Of a stretch of 64,000 nucleotides of DNA, positions 12,601-22,470 are shown piece by piece. Both the position numbers and the translations under genes were made by a program. Position 1 is the first letter of the stretch; each line of letters starts with the position of its first letter. Source of the stretch: Linum tenue (taxonomy: Eukaryota; Streptophyta; Magnoliopsida; Malpighiales; Linaceae); assembly GCA_946122785.1 (NCBI GenBank), contig CAMGYJ010000011.1:43426513-43490512 (forward strand), given 5' to 3'. The notes beneath the pieces are model-generated. The model was given only the letters and a program-made list of their open reading frames with translations. It did not search any database and was not told where the DNA came from.

Positions 12601-13425
12601 ACCCCCAAAGACATTCATCTTTCTCAAAGGAAGTATGTTTTGGAATTACTTACAGAGGCATGTCTCTTGGGTGCCAACCCAGTGACAACACCTATGGATT
12701 ACAAAGTCCATCTAAGTGTTAAATGATGGCGATGAGAAGGTTGATGCCATAGCTTATCGAAGTTTAGTAGGCAAGCTTATTTACCTTACCACCACCCGTC
12801 CATACATAAGCTTCGCAACCCAACAGGTCAGTCAGTTTATGAGTGCTCCTTCTCTGCTCCACCAGAAGGCAATAACCAGTATCCTTCGTTATGCCAAGAA
12901 GAATCCAGGTCATGGTTTGTTCTTCCCTGCCACTTCTTCTCTCACTCTGAAAGCATTCAGTGATTCTGATTGGGGTACTTGCCTTGACACCAGGCGATCC
13001 ATTACTGGTTACTGTGTTTTTCTGGGTGGTTCACTTGTTTCCTGGAAATCCAAGAAACAAACTACAGTTTCTCGATCCTCTGGTGAAGCTGAATATAGAG
13101 CCTTAGCCTACACAACTTGTGAGGTTCAGTGGCTCTTATATCTACTCTAGGACTTCAAACTTCCCCATCCACACCTGTCAACCTCTACTGTGATAATCAA
13201 TTAGCAATTTACATTCCTAAAAATCCTTCTTTCCACGAGAGGACCAAGCATATTGAGCTGTACTGGCACTTGGTTCGAGAGAAGCTGCTCTGTGGCATTA
13301 TCAAGCTCTTCCATGTTCCATCTTATCATCAACTTGCAGACCTTTTCACTAAGGCTTTGTCTCCTGCCTTATTCACAAGCCTTCTCACCAAGATTGGGGT
13401 ACTGAATCTGTACCCTCCAGTTTGG
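9675..13425 (+). pseudogene. Copia-1 gag-pol relic
   Basis: The polyprotein starts at ATG 9675 (MAEQATNTTS) and hits a stop after about 37 codons. Gag continues at 9870-10199 (WSSTMIDALASKNNLGF) and 10538-11086, including the zinc knuckle CTFCKMQGHTEKTC. The integrase core fragment with RSDHGQEF follows. Then come a broken linker, RT (12044-12520: FLHGDLAEKVYM, KSLYGPKQTSRQW, YIDDQIVGG) and RNase H (12716-13150: SDSDWGTC, SSGEAEYRALAY), with a final frame to 13425. Several stops and frameshifts make translation impossible. RT retains YIDD. Confidence 0.85.
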
Positions 13426-13438
13426 GGGGGGGGGGGGG
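13424..13438. repeat. Poly-G tract at the copia-1 polypurine site (15 G)
   Basis: The G run sits exactly where the polypurine tract should adjoin the 3' LTR and has replaced the first bases of that LTR. It looks like a homopolymer expansion of the polypurine tract. Confidence 0.85.
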
Positions 13439-13772
13439 CAGCAGGACAAGAAGAAACCATAATTTTTTCTTCTTCTCCAAAACCCACTTACCGAGACGTC
13501 GTCGTTCAGGAACACAGCAAGGCGAATCCTAGAGCCACATGTAGAATGGAGAATGGACAATCATTCACCAATGGGACATCATCCTTTCTAACGGCCTAAA
13601 GATACGTTTTTCACTATTTGCTTGTCTTCTCTGTTTCTCTGTTTTTTACTGTGTTACTTTCACCAGCACAGCTGGATTCCTTGGTTGTAATCAGACTATA
13701 TATATATGAATGAGAAAAAGGGGAGAGGGTATGTTGAAACCTCAAAACCCTATTTGGCCAAATCGCTGTTAC
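13439..13772 (+). repeat. Copia-1 3' LTR
   Basis: Second copy of the LTR, beginning at CAGCAGGACAAG and ending CTGTTAC. The first few bases present in the 5' copy are lost to the poly-G tract. Confidence 0.85.
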
Positions 13773-14583
13773 CTGTGGTGTGTTTTTTCTTCTTCTGTAA
13801 AACAAGAAGCAGAAGGAAGAGGACATTGCAATCTGTGAATGCAAGTACGACGCAAATGACCAAAGTACTTGTCCCGAAAGGTGCTTGAATTGGCTAACAT
13901 GTATAGAGTGCACTCCTAGTTATTGCCCCTCTGACATCCATTGCAAGAATCAGGTTCAACGTACTAATGGGGTTAATCTATGTTCCTATGTTAATTTAGA
14001 TATATCCCCATTTCATGTTCTAGAACTGTTTTCTTGTGACTCAGAACCCACATTCGAAATTAAATGGAGTGGATTTTGCTGAACCAACATGTTTTTCTTC
14101 TTCTTCGCGTCGATGATTCAGAAGTTTCAGAAAAGCGACTATGCTAAAACAATGTTGGTCAAGACCGTGGGTCGTGGATGGGGTCTTCTTGCTGATGAGG
14201 ATATTGAGGTGTGGCATCCCAAATTCCAAACTAGTTCCAGTTTCTTGTGCAAGATGAACCAAGCATGTTGTTGAGTGATTCCACTGGATCCCGAATGTTC
14301 AACTTCCTATGCTTAAACTAAAGTCTATGTGTACAGATTTGAGGAATAATTGTTTCCATAAATGATATACATTATACAATGCAGGCTGGGCAGCTCATCA
14401 TTGAGTATTCTGGGGAAGTAATATCCTGTAAAGAGGCAAGACAAAGGTCCCATTTTTATGAAACCCTAGGCAGGGGTTGATTTACTGCAATTATGCATGT
14501 ATAATGATATAAACATTGGATCTTATCTATCTCTCTATTGGATGGTCAAGATATGATATCATTTCGTTGATTGCTGTTGAGTC

Positions 14584-14975
14584 TAGAGGTGGCAATTCTC
14601 AATCAAATCCACCAACCAATTAAAAATATCCACCTAATCCAATCCATGTGATCCAAATCCAATTGGATTGGTGGATTCATGGATCCAAATGGCAAATTAC
14701 GGTTTGGTACCTATATTGTTTATATTTTACATTTTGGTATCCAAAAAAATATTTATACGAAAATATCATTGGAAAATTACGTTTTGGTACCTAAAATTTT
14801 TCATTATGACATTTTAGTACCTAAACTTTTCACATTTTACATATTGGTCCTTGGCTGAGGATGTCATTTGAATTCATGGATAATCCACCAATCCACTTGA
14901 TCCAATCCATGAATCCACCAATCCATTTTATCCATTGATCCACCAATCCATGGATCAATCCATTTGCCACCTCTA
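14584..14975. mobile_element. hAT MITE (392 bp) in the SET exon
   Basis: Perfect 12-base inverted ends TAGAGGTGGCAA / TTGCCACCTCTA are flanked by an exact 8-base target duplication GTTGAGTC (14576-14583 and 14976-14983), diagnostic of hAT elements. No transposase. The interior has TTTGGTACCTA-type degenerate repeats. Removing the element and one duplication restores the colinear order of SET exon 5, so it landed inside coding sequence of the SDG26 relic. Confidence 0.92.
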
Positions 14976-15537
14976 GTTGAGTCCATTGAGGCATTGATGC
15001 CACTAGAAAAGGAAGTAATGCTAGGTTCATAAACCATTCATGGTGAGCTTTTTCAGTCAGAATGTCATTGGGTGAATATGTTTTCTTTTAATTGTCTTAG
15101 AGAGGATTACTTTTCTGCTGTAGTCAACCAAATTGCGAGACAAGGAAATGGCATGGAGAAAGACGGGCTGGAATATTTGCAGAGCAAGACATTCCGATTG
15201 GAACCGAACTGTCATATGATTACAACTTTGAATGGTATGTGCGAAGGTTCGTTGGTTGTGCAGTGCGGCCAGCTGTTCTGGATTTCTTGGTGCAAAATCT
15301 CGTGCTTTCCAGGTAAAGCTTTTCTGAATGTTCTTGCACTGAAGCTTTATGTTTGTAGCTGGTAGTGAGATGTGCAATTTTTTATTCTGATTAACATTCT
15401 GAAATTTGGCAGAAACAGCTGCAGACAAAATGCTTAAGAAGAGAAACTGCAGAACAGAGAACACATTAGATAGGGAAAGAGTGACAAAAGTAAAATTTGG
15501 ATGGAATAAAATTAAATTGATGTGAAACATCATAACA

Positions 15538-15608
15538 GCACCAGTGGTCTAGTGGTAGAATAGTACCCTGCCACGGTACAGACCCGGGTTCGATTCCCGG
15601 CTGGTGCA
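15538..15608 (+). tRNA. tRNA-Gly (GCC)
   Basis: A 71-base intronless cloverleaf: acceptor arms GCACCAG and CTGGTGC with discriminator A, D-arm GGTCTAGTGGTAGAA, anticodon arm GTACC-CTGCCAC-GGTAC with anticodon GCC at 15570-15572, and T-arm CCGGGTTCGATTCCCGG. All stems pair. Internal A and B boxes are canonical for RNA polymerase III. It reads GGC and GGU glycine codons. A T-run (CTTTTTGC) about 26 bases downstream could end transcription. It stands 225 bases beyond the last SDG26 relic exon and appears intact. Confidence 0.95.
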
Positions 15609-16132
15609 TCTGGTTTTAAGTTTTTCACTTCTTTTTGCAGTTTTACAAAATCTTTGGGCTGATTGCTGCATTTTTAGTGGGCCTCATTCGGGGCTTGTTA
15701 TGGCTAACATTGAGTATGGGCATGAGATGATTCATAAATTGAATCAAAATGTGAATTGTAATTGAATCCAATCCAATAATTTCAAAACAAAAAAAAATCG
15801 AATCATAGTGTCGTGCACTAATATAAGTGCTAACAAAATTATGGAATTAGTCAGATTACTTCAGGATGGCTCTTTGGTCCATGATCATCATTTTAACGTT
15901 GCACTTGAAGTGGTATGGCTTAGGAGCTGACATGAATTGTTATTTATCCGATGAACAAAATCTATCATTTAGAGGAATATTTTCTTGGTCACCATCAATA
16001 TAATAAATGTATTTCACCTACTCACATGGAATCATCAAGAATTCATGAGATTTGCTATAACATTGAATATAAGCATTATATTGGAGTTACTTGTCATAAC
16101 ATCTTACAGTTATCACCATGAGTACTCCCTTT
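15609..16132. other. Intergenic stretch between tRNA-Gly and the hAT-like element
   Basis: AT-rich; no gene or repeat end recognised. Confidence 0.5.
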
Positions 16133-16284
16133 CAGTGGCGGATCCAGAATTTTTTTGTACGGGTGTCCTCTTCCAAAAATTAAATTAAATAATTTATAAA
16201 TCAGGAAAATTCTGATTAGTACAAATTTTAACAAAAAGTCACCATGTGTTTTCATATTTCGAATAAAATATAAAATACATTCGG

Positions 16285-16579
16285 TGTTAGATAAGTTAAT
16301 CATGTGAATAATTGTGTTAGTTTGTTGGGAGTTAGTCGTTTAAAGTGTTAGAGCTGCTTACGTGTCAAGATAGATTAGTTTACTTGGTCAACAGCAAATT
16401 AGGGGGTTTAGTTAGTGGTTTGCTAAGTTTCAGGATGTTCAGTTAGTAGGCTGCTGAGTTACAGGAATGTGAGAGTAGAGGGCCGAGATTAGTGAGGGGT
16501 TTTGAGTCAAGACTTTGTATTTAAGTTGTTTTTCTCATTTCAATAAAACTGGTCAGTTTGCATTTCATTTGAGTTTACA
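16285..16579 (+). repeat. Copia-2 5' LTR
   Basis: TGTTAGATAAG...GAGTTTACA, 295 bp, indistinguishable from the 3' copy. TTTGTATTTAAG near 16515 is a possible TATA region and CAATAAAA near 16540 a possible polyadenylation signal. Confidence 0.95.
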
Positions 16580-16921
16580 TTGTGGTATCAGAGCTCAAGC
16601 AAGCTGTAACCAAAGGCTTTCAAGCAAATTAAGAGTGGTTGAGAGAAGTTCTGCTGTGAGTTGCAGACTGGTGAGTGAAATCTGCTGTCAAGCAGTTGTT
16701 GTGTGAGTTTTTGTGAGGATATCAATCCAAGGGTGAGTGAAATCTGCTTTCAAGCAGTTGGTGTGTGAACTTTTTGAGTGTGAGTGTTTTTGGGTGATAA
16801 TTCTGCTGGTGAATTGCAGAATTGAGTTTCAGAAACAGGAGAGTATCTGGTGCAGAAAATCTGTTCAAAGGGGCGAGGGAAATCCAGTGAGGTTGAGTGA
16901 TTAGTTGCTGCCAAGACAACC

Positions 16922-18049
16922 ATGAGTGAAAATAGCAGTTTTTTGCAAGTTTGCATCCCCAAGTTTGATGGGGATTATGATCACTGGAGTTTGCTGATGG
17001 AAAATCTCCTTCGATCAATGGAGTATTGGGTTGTAGTGAATGTGGGGTTTGAAGAGCCTGTTGAAGGTGTTGAGCTCTCTGCTGCAGAGTTAAAGAGTTT
17101 GAAAGATCGAAGGCTGAAAGATCTTAAGGCGAAAAATTATCTCTTCAGCTCTATCAATAAGGCCATTTTGAAGACAATTACAAAGAAGAATACTGCCAAA
17201 GAGCTATGGGAATCCATGAAGGTCAAATTTCAAGGGAGTTCTAGAGTTCAGAAGGTACAACTACAAGCTCTCGGAAGGAACTTTGAAGTCTTGGAGATGA
17301 AGGAAGGTGAGTCTGTGAATGATTATTTTGGTAGAGTGATGATTTTAGCTAATACTATGAGGAATTATGGAGAGGAAATGCCTGATTTTGAACTTGTTGA
17401 AAAGATTCTGAGAACTTTAACACCAAAGTTCAACTATGTGGTTTGCTCTATTGAGGAATCCAAAGACATAGAGCTTTTATCTGTTGATGCTCTTCAGAGC
17501 TCGTTGTTGGTTCATGAGCATAAGTTTAGCAAGGGAAGGGGTGAAGAAGAACATGCTTTGAAAGTGGCTGGTGATAGTGAAAGAGGCCGAGGTGGATACC
17601 GAGACAGTAGAAGGGATCGTGGCAGATTTTGGAGTAAACAGTCCGTGGAATGCTTCAAGTGTCACAGAATTGGTCATTTTAGAAGTGAGTGTCCTGAATG
17701 GGGTCGTCAAGCTCACATATCAAATGATTGTGCACCTATCCAAAATGATATGAAGGAAGACATGTTGTTGATGGCCATTGCTGAAAATCAAAGTAAAAAA
17801 GAGTCTCAACAACACTTATTTGATTGTTTTGGTGATCATCAGAGAGATGATTGGTGGTTCTTGGACTCCGGATGCAGCAACCATATGAGTGGTAACAAAC
17901 ACTTATTTGATTCTTTTGATGATTGCTTTAGCTGCATTGTTAAGTTAGGTAATGGTACTAGCATTCAGGTGCAAGGAAAGGGAGTAGTAAAGATGAAGGT
18001 AGAAGGGAGAAATCTTGTTATCAAGGATGTGTTTATGTCCCCGGTTTAA
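16922..18049 (+). CDS. Copia-2 Gag with protease start (375 aa)
   Basis: The open frame begins MSENSSFLQV in good context, about 340 bases after the primer-binding site. Residues about 10-200 form the UBN2/Retrotran_gag domain (FDGDYDHWSLLMENLL, then LWESMKVKFQGSSRVQ). An Arg/Gly-rich stretch follows, then a CCHC knuckle CFKCHRIGHFRSEC near residue 245. Near 315 comes the protease catalytic start WWFLDSGCSNHMSG. Gag would build the cytoplasmic particle and bind RNA. The frame ends at TAA 18047-18049 in the protease, just where a normal copia polyprotein continues. The expected continuation is in the -1 frame. A one-base loss near 18033-18036 explains it; a programmed frameshift is possible but no canonical slippery site is seen. 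Confidence 0.85.
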   Translation: MSENSSFLQVCIPKFDGDYDHWSLLMENLLRSMEYWVVVNVGFEEPVEGVELSAAELKSLKDRRLKDLKAKNYLFSSINKAILKTITKKNTAKELWESMKVKFQGSSRVQKVQLQALGRNFEVLEMKEGESVNDYFGRVMILANTMRNYGEEMPDFELVEKILRTLTPKFNYVVCSIEESKDIELLSVDALQSSLLVHEHKFSKGRGEEEHALKVAGDSERGRGGYRDSRRDRGRFWSKQSVECFKCHRIGHFRSECPEWGRQAHISNDCAPIQNDMKEDMLLMAIAENQSKKESQQHLFDCFGDHQRDDWWFLDSGCSNHMSGNKHLFDSFDDCFSCIVKLGNGTSIQVQGKGVVKMKVEGRNLVIKDVFMSPV

Positions 18050-18057
18050 AGATCAAT

Positions 18058-19635
18058 TTGTTGAGCATAGGCCAGATGCAAGAAAAAGGCTTGACCTTCC
18101 TCATCAAGGGTGGAGTTTGCAAGATTTTTCATGATGAGAAAGGTTTGTTGTTGCAAACTAAGATGAAATTCAACAAGCTGTTTGTGATTCATCCTGAGTT
18201 AGCTGTATCACAAGTAGCCCCTGAAATGAATTGCTTGTTTCTGCAAATTGATGAAGTTGAGATGGATGGTTCTGAAGTGGATGAAAGTATTGCTGATCAT
18301 GTATTAGTGGCAGATGCAGCAACCACAACACTAGAAACATGGAATCACTATGAGTCTGGTGAAGATATTGAAGTATTAGAACCAATAAATGAAGAGATTG
18401 AAGCATCAAAACAAGCAAATGCAACTCTTGTAATTGCAGAAGGAGGTATAAGAACCAGTCCTGTGTTTGCAACTCCACCAACTACTGCTAGATCTCTTGT
18501 TACAGCCATTGCTAATTACTGTGGCAAGGAAGGCGAGGACTTGGACACTGACCGTGTAGGTCTACCAACTATTGATCTAAGGCCAAATGACAAGGGAAGG
18601 TTAAACTGGATGGATAGATATGATTGCAACAATTTTATTGTGGAATCAAAGGTGATGGTTGAAGTTGGAGATTCACAATACCTTGACAAGATAATGCGAG
18701 AAGAGAGATGGAGGGAACTCATGAGGCTGAAATTAATTTCCAAGAATAAGATTTGGAAGTTTTTTGTAGGTGTGGAGAAATCACAAGTCTTTCTGACAGC
18801 AAGGGAAGAAAACAAGAATATGCTTAGTAAGGCTTTGTATGGGTTAAGAAAGGCTTCAAGAACTAAGTGCCTAATTGCAGACAGCTTGGCCAGTTACTTG
18901 GTTGTCATTGGTGTGGCTAATTTGACAGCACCTGGAATTTTTGCAGCAGCTTTGCTCAGTTTTACAACTAATATTACAGTGGGGTTAAGCAATAACTTCA
19001 TGGCAGCTGATTGGGTCGATTTTACAGTTGGTAAAGCATCAAGTTTGGTTAGTTTAGCAGCTGGTTTTATCAGATTTTTAGCGAGCATTGCAGCTGTCTC
19101 TTACTTGATGAAGATTAGGACTAGAATGATGAATACTATGTTCATGATTGAAGAGCTTAAGGCATATAAGCAATCTATACTTCAAGTGATACATTTGGAA
19201 GAAATGGGATACTTTCTAGAGATTTTTCTGCAGCCTGAATTTGCAAAATGTGCATATCATAGTAACTTGGTTTTCGCAAAGTGGGGGACAGATTGGTTAC
19301 TTGTAAGCTGCTATCTGGATAGTGTGATTTATACAAGCAATAATGTTATCATAATTGGAGAATTCAACATTACCATGAAGGTAGTCTTTGAGATAACAAA
19401 TTTGGTGAGAATAAGGTACTTGCTGACAGATTTGGAGATAGTATGGTACTGGTTGGGACTTGAAGTTTTGCTGGGACTTAAGGTCATTCAGACTTATGAG
19501 GAAGTGGTCATATGTCAGGCGATGTACTTGGAAATTCTTTCTAAGTGGAGAAGCAGTGTTGGCTCTCTCTACAACCAAGGAAGATTTTTTAGCTGCTACA
19601 GTAGGTGTTGTTGTTGGATGTTTTCTGCGCAATGA
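18058..19635 (+). pseudogene. Copia-2 remodelled pol, 525-codon open frame
   Basis: Open in the -1 frame relative to gag; it has no ATG at its 5' end (begins LLSIGQMQEKGL, the protease C-terminal part). Integrase is wholly missing. RT traces follow: WRELMRLKLISKNKIW, ALYGLRKASR, then a hydrophobic segment of about 75 residues (18890-19115) foreign to copia RT. After it come KCAYHSNLVFAKWG, VSCYLDSVIYTSNN (the YVDD box is now YLDS) and FEITNLVRIRYLL. RNase H text is present only in another frame (ALSTTKEDFLAAT at about 19550-19657). The catalytic Asp loss rules out RT activity. What is odd is 525 codons without a stop despite heavy change. Either the source element is under some constraint, or decay is by substitution and recombination before a recent burst. 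Confidence 0.8.
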
Positions 19636-19840
19636 AGTTATAAAGAAGATGGGATGAAAGGTTAATTTGAGGGGAGGCACACAAATCAGAAAGTCTACAT
19701 GGAAGGAATAAACCTACAGTTGGCAGACTAAGGAGCAAGCTCAGGTGGCAATCCATGTTGCTGCAATGTGTGGTCATGCTATGAAGCTCTTGTTATGAGT
19801 GTAAACTGAAGGCTAACACGCTTCAGTTTAGGGGAGGCTA

Positions 19841-20135
19841 TGTTAGATAAGTTAATCATGTGAATAATTGTGTTAGTTTGTTGGGAGTTAGTCGTTTAAA
19901 GTGTTAGAGCTGCTTACGTGTCAAGATAGATTAGTTTACTTGGTCAACAGCAAATTAGGGGGTTTAGTTAGTGGTTTGCTAAGTTTCAGGATGTTCAGTT
20001 AGTAGGCTGCTGAGTTACAGGAATGTGAGAGTAGAGGGCCGAGATTAGTGAGGGGTTTTGAGTCAAGACTTTGTATTTAAGTTGTTTTTCTCATTTCAAT
20101 AAAACTGGTCAGTTTGCATTTCATTTGAGTTTACA
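19841..20135 (+). repeat. Copia-2 3' LTR
   Basis: 295 bp, identical to the 5' LTR, followed by the TTCGG duplication. Confidence 0.95.
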
Positions 20136-20626
20136 TTCGGTGTCTACACTACTCAATAAATTTGTATATCCTACTAGACAATAATTCACGAATTGGTCGC
20201 ATATTAAATTTCTAACTTTGTTTATGATGTAACTCAAAGTTGAAAAGACTCTTTCAACACTCCGTATAACTATAAAATCAATTCAAATAAGGAGGTACCC
20301 CTGGGGTTAAGGAATCGTGTTTTTACTATTACATAATGTTTAAAATAGAACAACACATGAGTTATAACCTAATGGAGAATATGTTTAATAATAGTAGTGT
20401 CCTAGGTTTGAATAACACTGACTACCACTTATATTTTTTTAAATCATATGCCAACTACTATCGAGGGTAAGATAATCATTTTTTCAAATTTTAGCGGTGT
20501 CCCCGATTACTGATTATATTTTGTTTATCCATACGAAACTACTGCTAAGATTGTATAATCGGTTTCCCAAATTTTAATGGTGTCCCAGGACACCCCTAAT
20601 CACTATGTATCCGCCATGCTCCCTCT

Positions 20627-21125
20627 AGCCAGCGTACATAAACATTTGAATTTTTTCATTTCGCTTTCAGGAAGGTTTTTTAATGTAAAATAAAGTTGTT
20701 AGATTAAATATATGATAGTGATTGATGATATTATTTAGGATTTTATAATTATGAAGTCTATCGTTTCCCACTTGGTCATCTTGTTCGATTATATCAATAA
20801 TTAAAACAGATTTCGTCTTTACTCACTCTTACGAGAAAATCATGACCAATTCGAACTTTAAATTTAACTCTCACCAGTGAGTAACCAAAACACAACCCTA
20901 AACCCTTAAATAAAAAGAAGAATATTTGTCATAAACATTTGAAATATTTCATTTCTGCTTATTACTTCAGTGCTGTTCTCTGAAATTAAGAAGTCCCTCT
21001 TGTTCGTTCAACTACCTGCAGGCTGCAGGGACACATGCTGGGAGTTAAGTAATTTAACAAAAAAGAATTCATAAGATAAACAAAAGAGATCAGAAAGAGA
21101 AAGATTCCGTCCACTTTGTAGTTTG
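20627..21125. other. AT-rich intergenic stretch
   Basis: No gene or element end recognised. Confidence 0.5.
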
Positions 21126-21134
21126 TACATTTTT

Positions 21135-21507
21135 GGGCAATGTCTATTTTTTACCCAAACCTTTTTCAGATTCTTTTATTTTAATCAAATCTATAGAAAT
21201 TCTATTTATTATCCAAACGTATTATAATTTATCAAAGTCTGGGCATTCATTCTGTTACCGTTACTTATTTTGTCCACGTGAGAGGTGGAATTTTGTTTTG
21301 TTTTTTGATAATCTTTTTATTAAAAATAGTAAACGATGGTATTCTGACCGCCACGTAGGAAGTCAACTCATTATGGTCATACTTAGTCAGCATTACTAAC
21401 AGAAAAGTTGACGGAGAATTAACGTTTGGATAATTTTTAGGAATTCAATAGGTTTGGTTAAAATAAAAGAATATGAAAAAGGTTTGGGTAAAAAATAGAT
21501 ATTGCCC
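21135..21507. mobile_element. Mutator-type MITE (373 bp)
   Basis: Inverted repeats of about 70 bp (GGGCAATGTCTATTTTTTAC at left; right end complement GGGCAATATCTATTTTTTAC) are flanked by an exact 9-base duplication TACATTTTT (21126-21134 and 21508-21516). The 9-base duplication and long inverted repeats are the Mutator signature. No coding capacity. Confidence 0.9.
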
Positions 21508-21516
21508 TACATTTTT

Positions 21517-22461
21517 TACCCACCCCCTCTGTCATCATTGTTCAAACTTCAATTGGTTTCTTTCAATGACAAACATCCCTTAAATTTGCTGTTTTGTCTA
21601 ATTTAGTCATCGATAATATATCGTTATACGATTTCACAATTCATTTATCTTTCAATTTTAAGGAATTAGAGACTTTGTAATACAAAATATCAATGTGATT
21701 GTAATATAAATACGTCTACGAAAGAATTGAGTTATTGCGATAAAGGTAGGAAAATTGAAAAGATGAGTTTGTTCTATTCGGCATATTGGATATTTGAAAG
21801 AATATAACAAAGTAATAATAACAAGAGAGTAGGTACAAAGAAAAAGAACACCAAGCATGTACTGGAATTAATCATGGATCTCGATGCAATCCTGTAGAAT
21901 ATATTATATCAGCACATAGTTAATTAACTGGGGACATATAGTTAGTGGTTAACCATAATATTATCTCTTTCATTAATTAAGCAAACAAATTAAACTACTA
22001 GTTGGGGTAAAGAATTCCTTGATTAGCTTTTCATTAATGGGGTGATGATGCTCTGCAATTAGCACATGCATACAGTTATTTACAAAGGAAAAATAGTGAA
22101 TTCTATTGGCTTAGACGGAGTATTGATTTATTTATGAATGTCTTAATTTCTTCTCCTTAATTATTTGTTCATTTTGTTTTTTTTATTTGACTTGTATTGT
22201 AAGAAAATTGATATACGAGAACCACAGCCATTCCGCTGTTATATATGGTAACCTTTGACTCTTCTTTTGAACCCAAAGAGGAGGAGGAGAAGACAGCCGA
22301 AAAAGTGAGGTCTTATTAAAAAAACATAGAGCTCGGGTACCATTTAGTTAGTAAATGGAGGCTGGTTTTAGAGATTTTGGTTCTTAGTATTGTACAACAA
22401 TACGTGCCTATGTTTTATTGGTTCATTTGATAGTTAGTTAGGAATAGTTTCTAGTCTATAG
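21517..22461. other. AT-rich intergenic stretch
   Basis: No supported gene. A GAGGAGGAGGAG purine block at about 22277-22292 is the only notable feature. Confidence 0.5.
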
Positions 22462-22470
22462 AGTTTTTTT

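Larger units (their letters stand above)
9231..13772 (+). mobile_element. Copia-1 LTR retrotransposon, decayed, internally deleted
   Basis: Paired LTRs (9231-9566 and 13439-13772), a primer-binding site GGTATCAGAGCC just after the first LTR (initiator tRNA-Met type), and a G-rich polypurine tract before the second LTR define the element. Coding remnants appear in copia order: gag, integrase, RT, RNase H. The protease and the integrase zinc finger are missing. The gag segment ending near 10800 runs straight into integrase text (YFLTIVDDYSRITW), so about 1 kb is deleted. It lies in intron 1 of the SDG26 relic, same strand. I found no clear 5-base target duplication. Confidence 0.9.
9010..15312 (+). 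pseudogene. ASHH1/SDG26-like SET-domain histone methyltransferase relic
   Basis: Exon pieces in order match plant ASHH1 (SDG26), an H3K36-type methyltransferase acting in chromatin. E1 is 9010-9076 (LLPHYEPYNRMNFHTE). E2 is 13807-13953, an AWS zinc cluster with CECKYDAND and RCLN, CIECTPSYCP. E3 is 14122-14208 (KFQKSDYAKTMLV, GRGWGLLA). E4 is 14385 to about 14470 (AGQLIIEYSGEVIS). E5 runs from about 14545 to 15042 and ends in DATRKGSNARFINHS. E6 is 15124-15312 ([20 protein letters not shown]). Splice signals are mostly retained, and NHSC is split TG/T across intron 5. Copia-1 fills intron 1 and a hAT MITE splits E5. A zinc Cys in E2 is replaced (CPSD for CPCG), E5 is frameshifted, two residues are lost after RKW, and E6 frameshifts after FEWY. 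The C-terminal half is absent. Confidence 0.85.
16285..20135 (+). mobile_element. Copia-2: young LTR retrotransposon with remodelled pol
   Basis: LTRs of 295 bp (16285-16579 and 19841-20135) show no difference by eye. The target duplication TTCGG is exact (16280-16284, 20136-20140). The primer-binding site TGGTATCAGAGC is at 16583-16594 and a purine tract AGGGGAGGCTA precedes the 3' LTR. Length is 3851 bp, shorter than a full copia. Gag is intact; pol lacks integrase and a working RT. Identical LTRs mean a recent insertion, so this defective form was probably copied with enzymes supplied by another element. Confidence 0.95.
16133..20618. mobile_element. hAT-like element carrying nested copia-2
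   Basis: Ends CAGTGGCGGAT (16133) and the complement ATCCGCCATG (to 20618) are imperfect inverted repeats. They are flanked by an 8-base target duplication CTCCCTTT / CTCCCTCT with one mismatch (16125-16132, 20619-20626). The 'AGTGGCGGATCCAGAA' end is a common hAT terminus in plants. Excluding copia-2 and one of its duplications, about 630 bases of AT-rich, transposase-free sequence remain. It is a non-autonomous element that later received copia-2. Confidence 0.65.
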
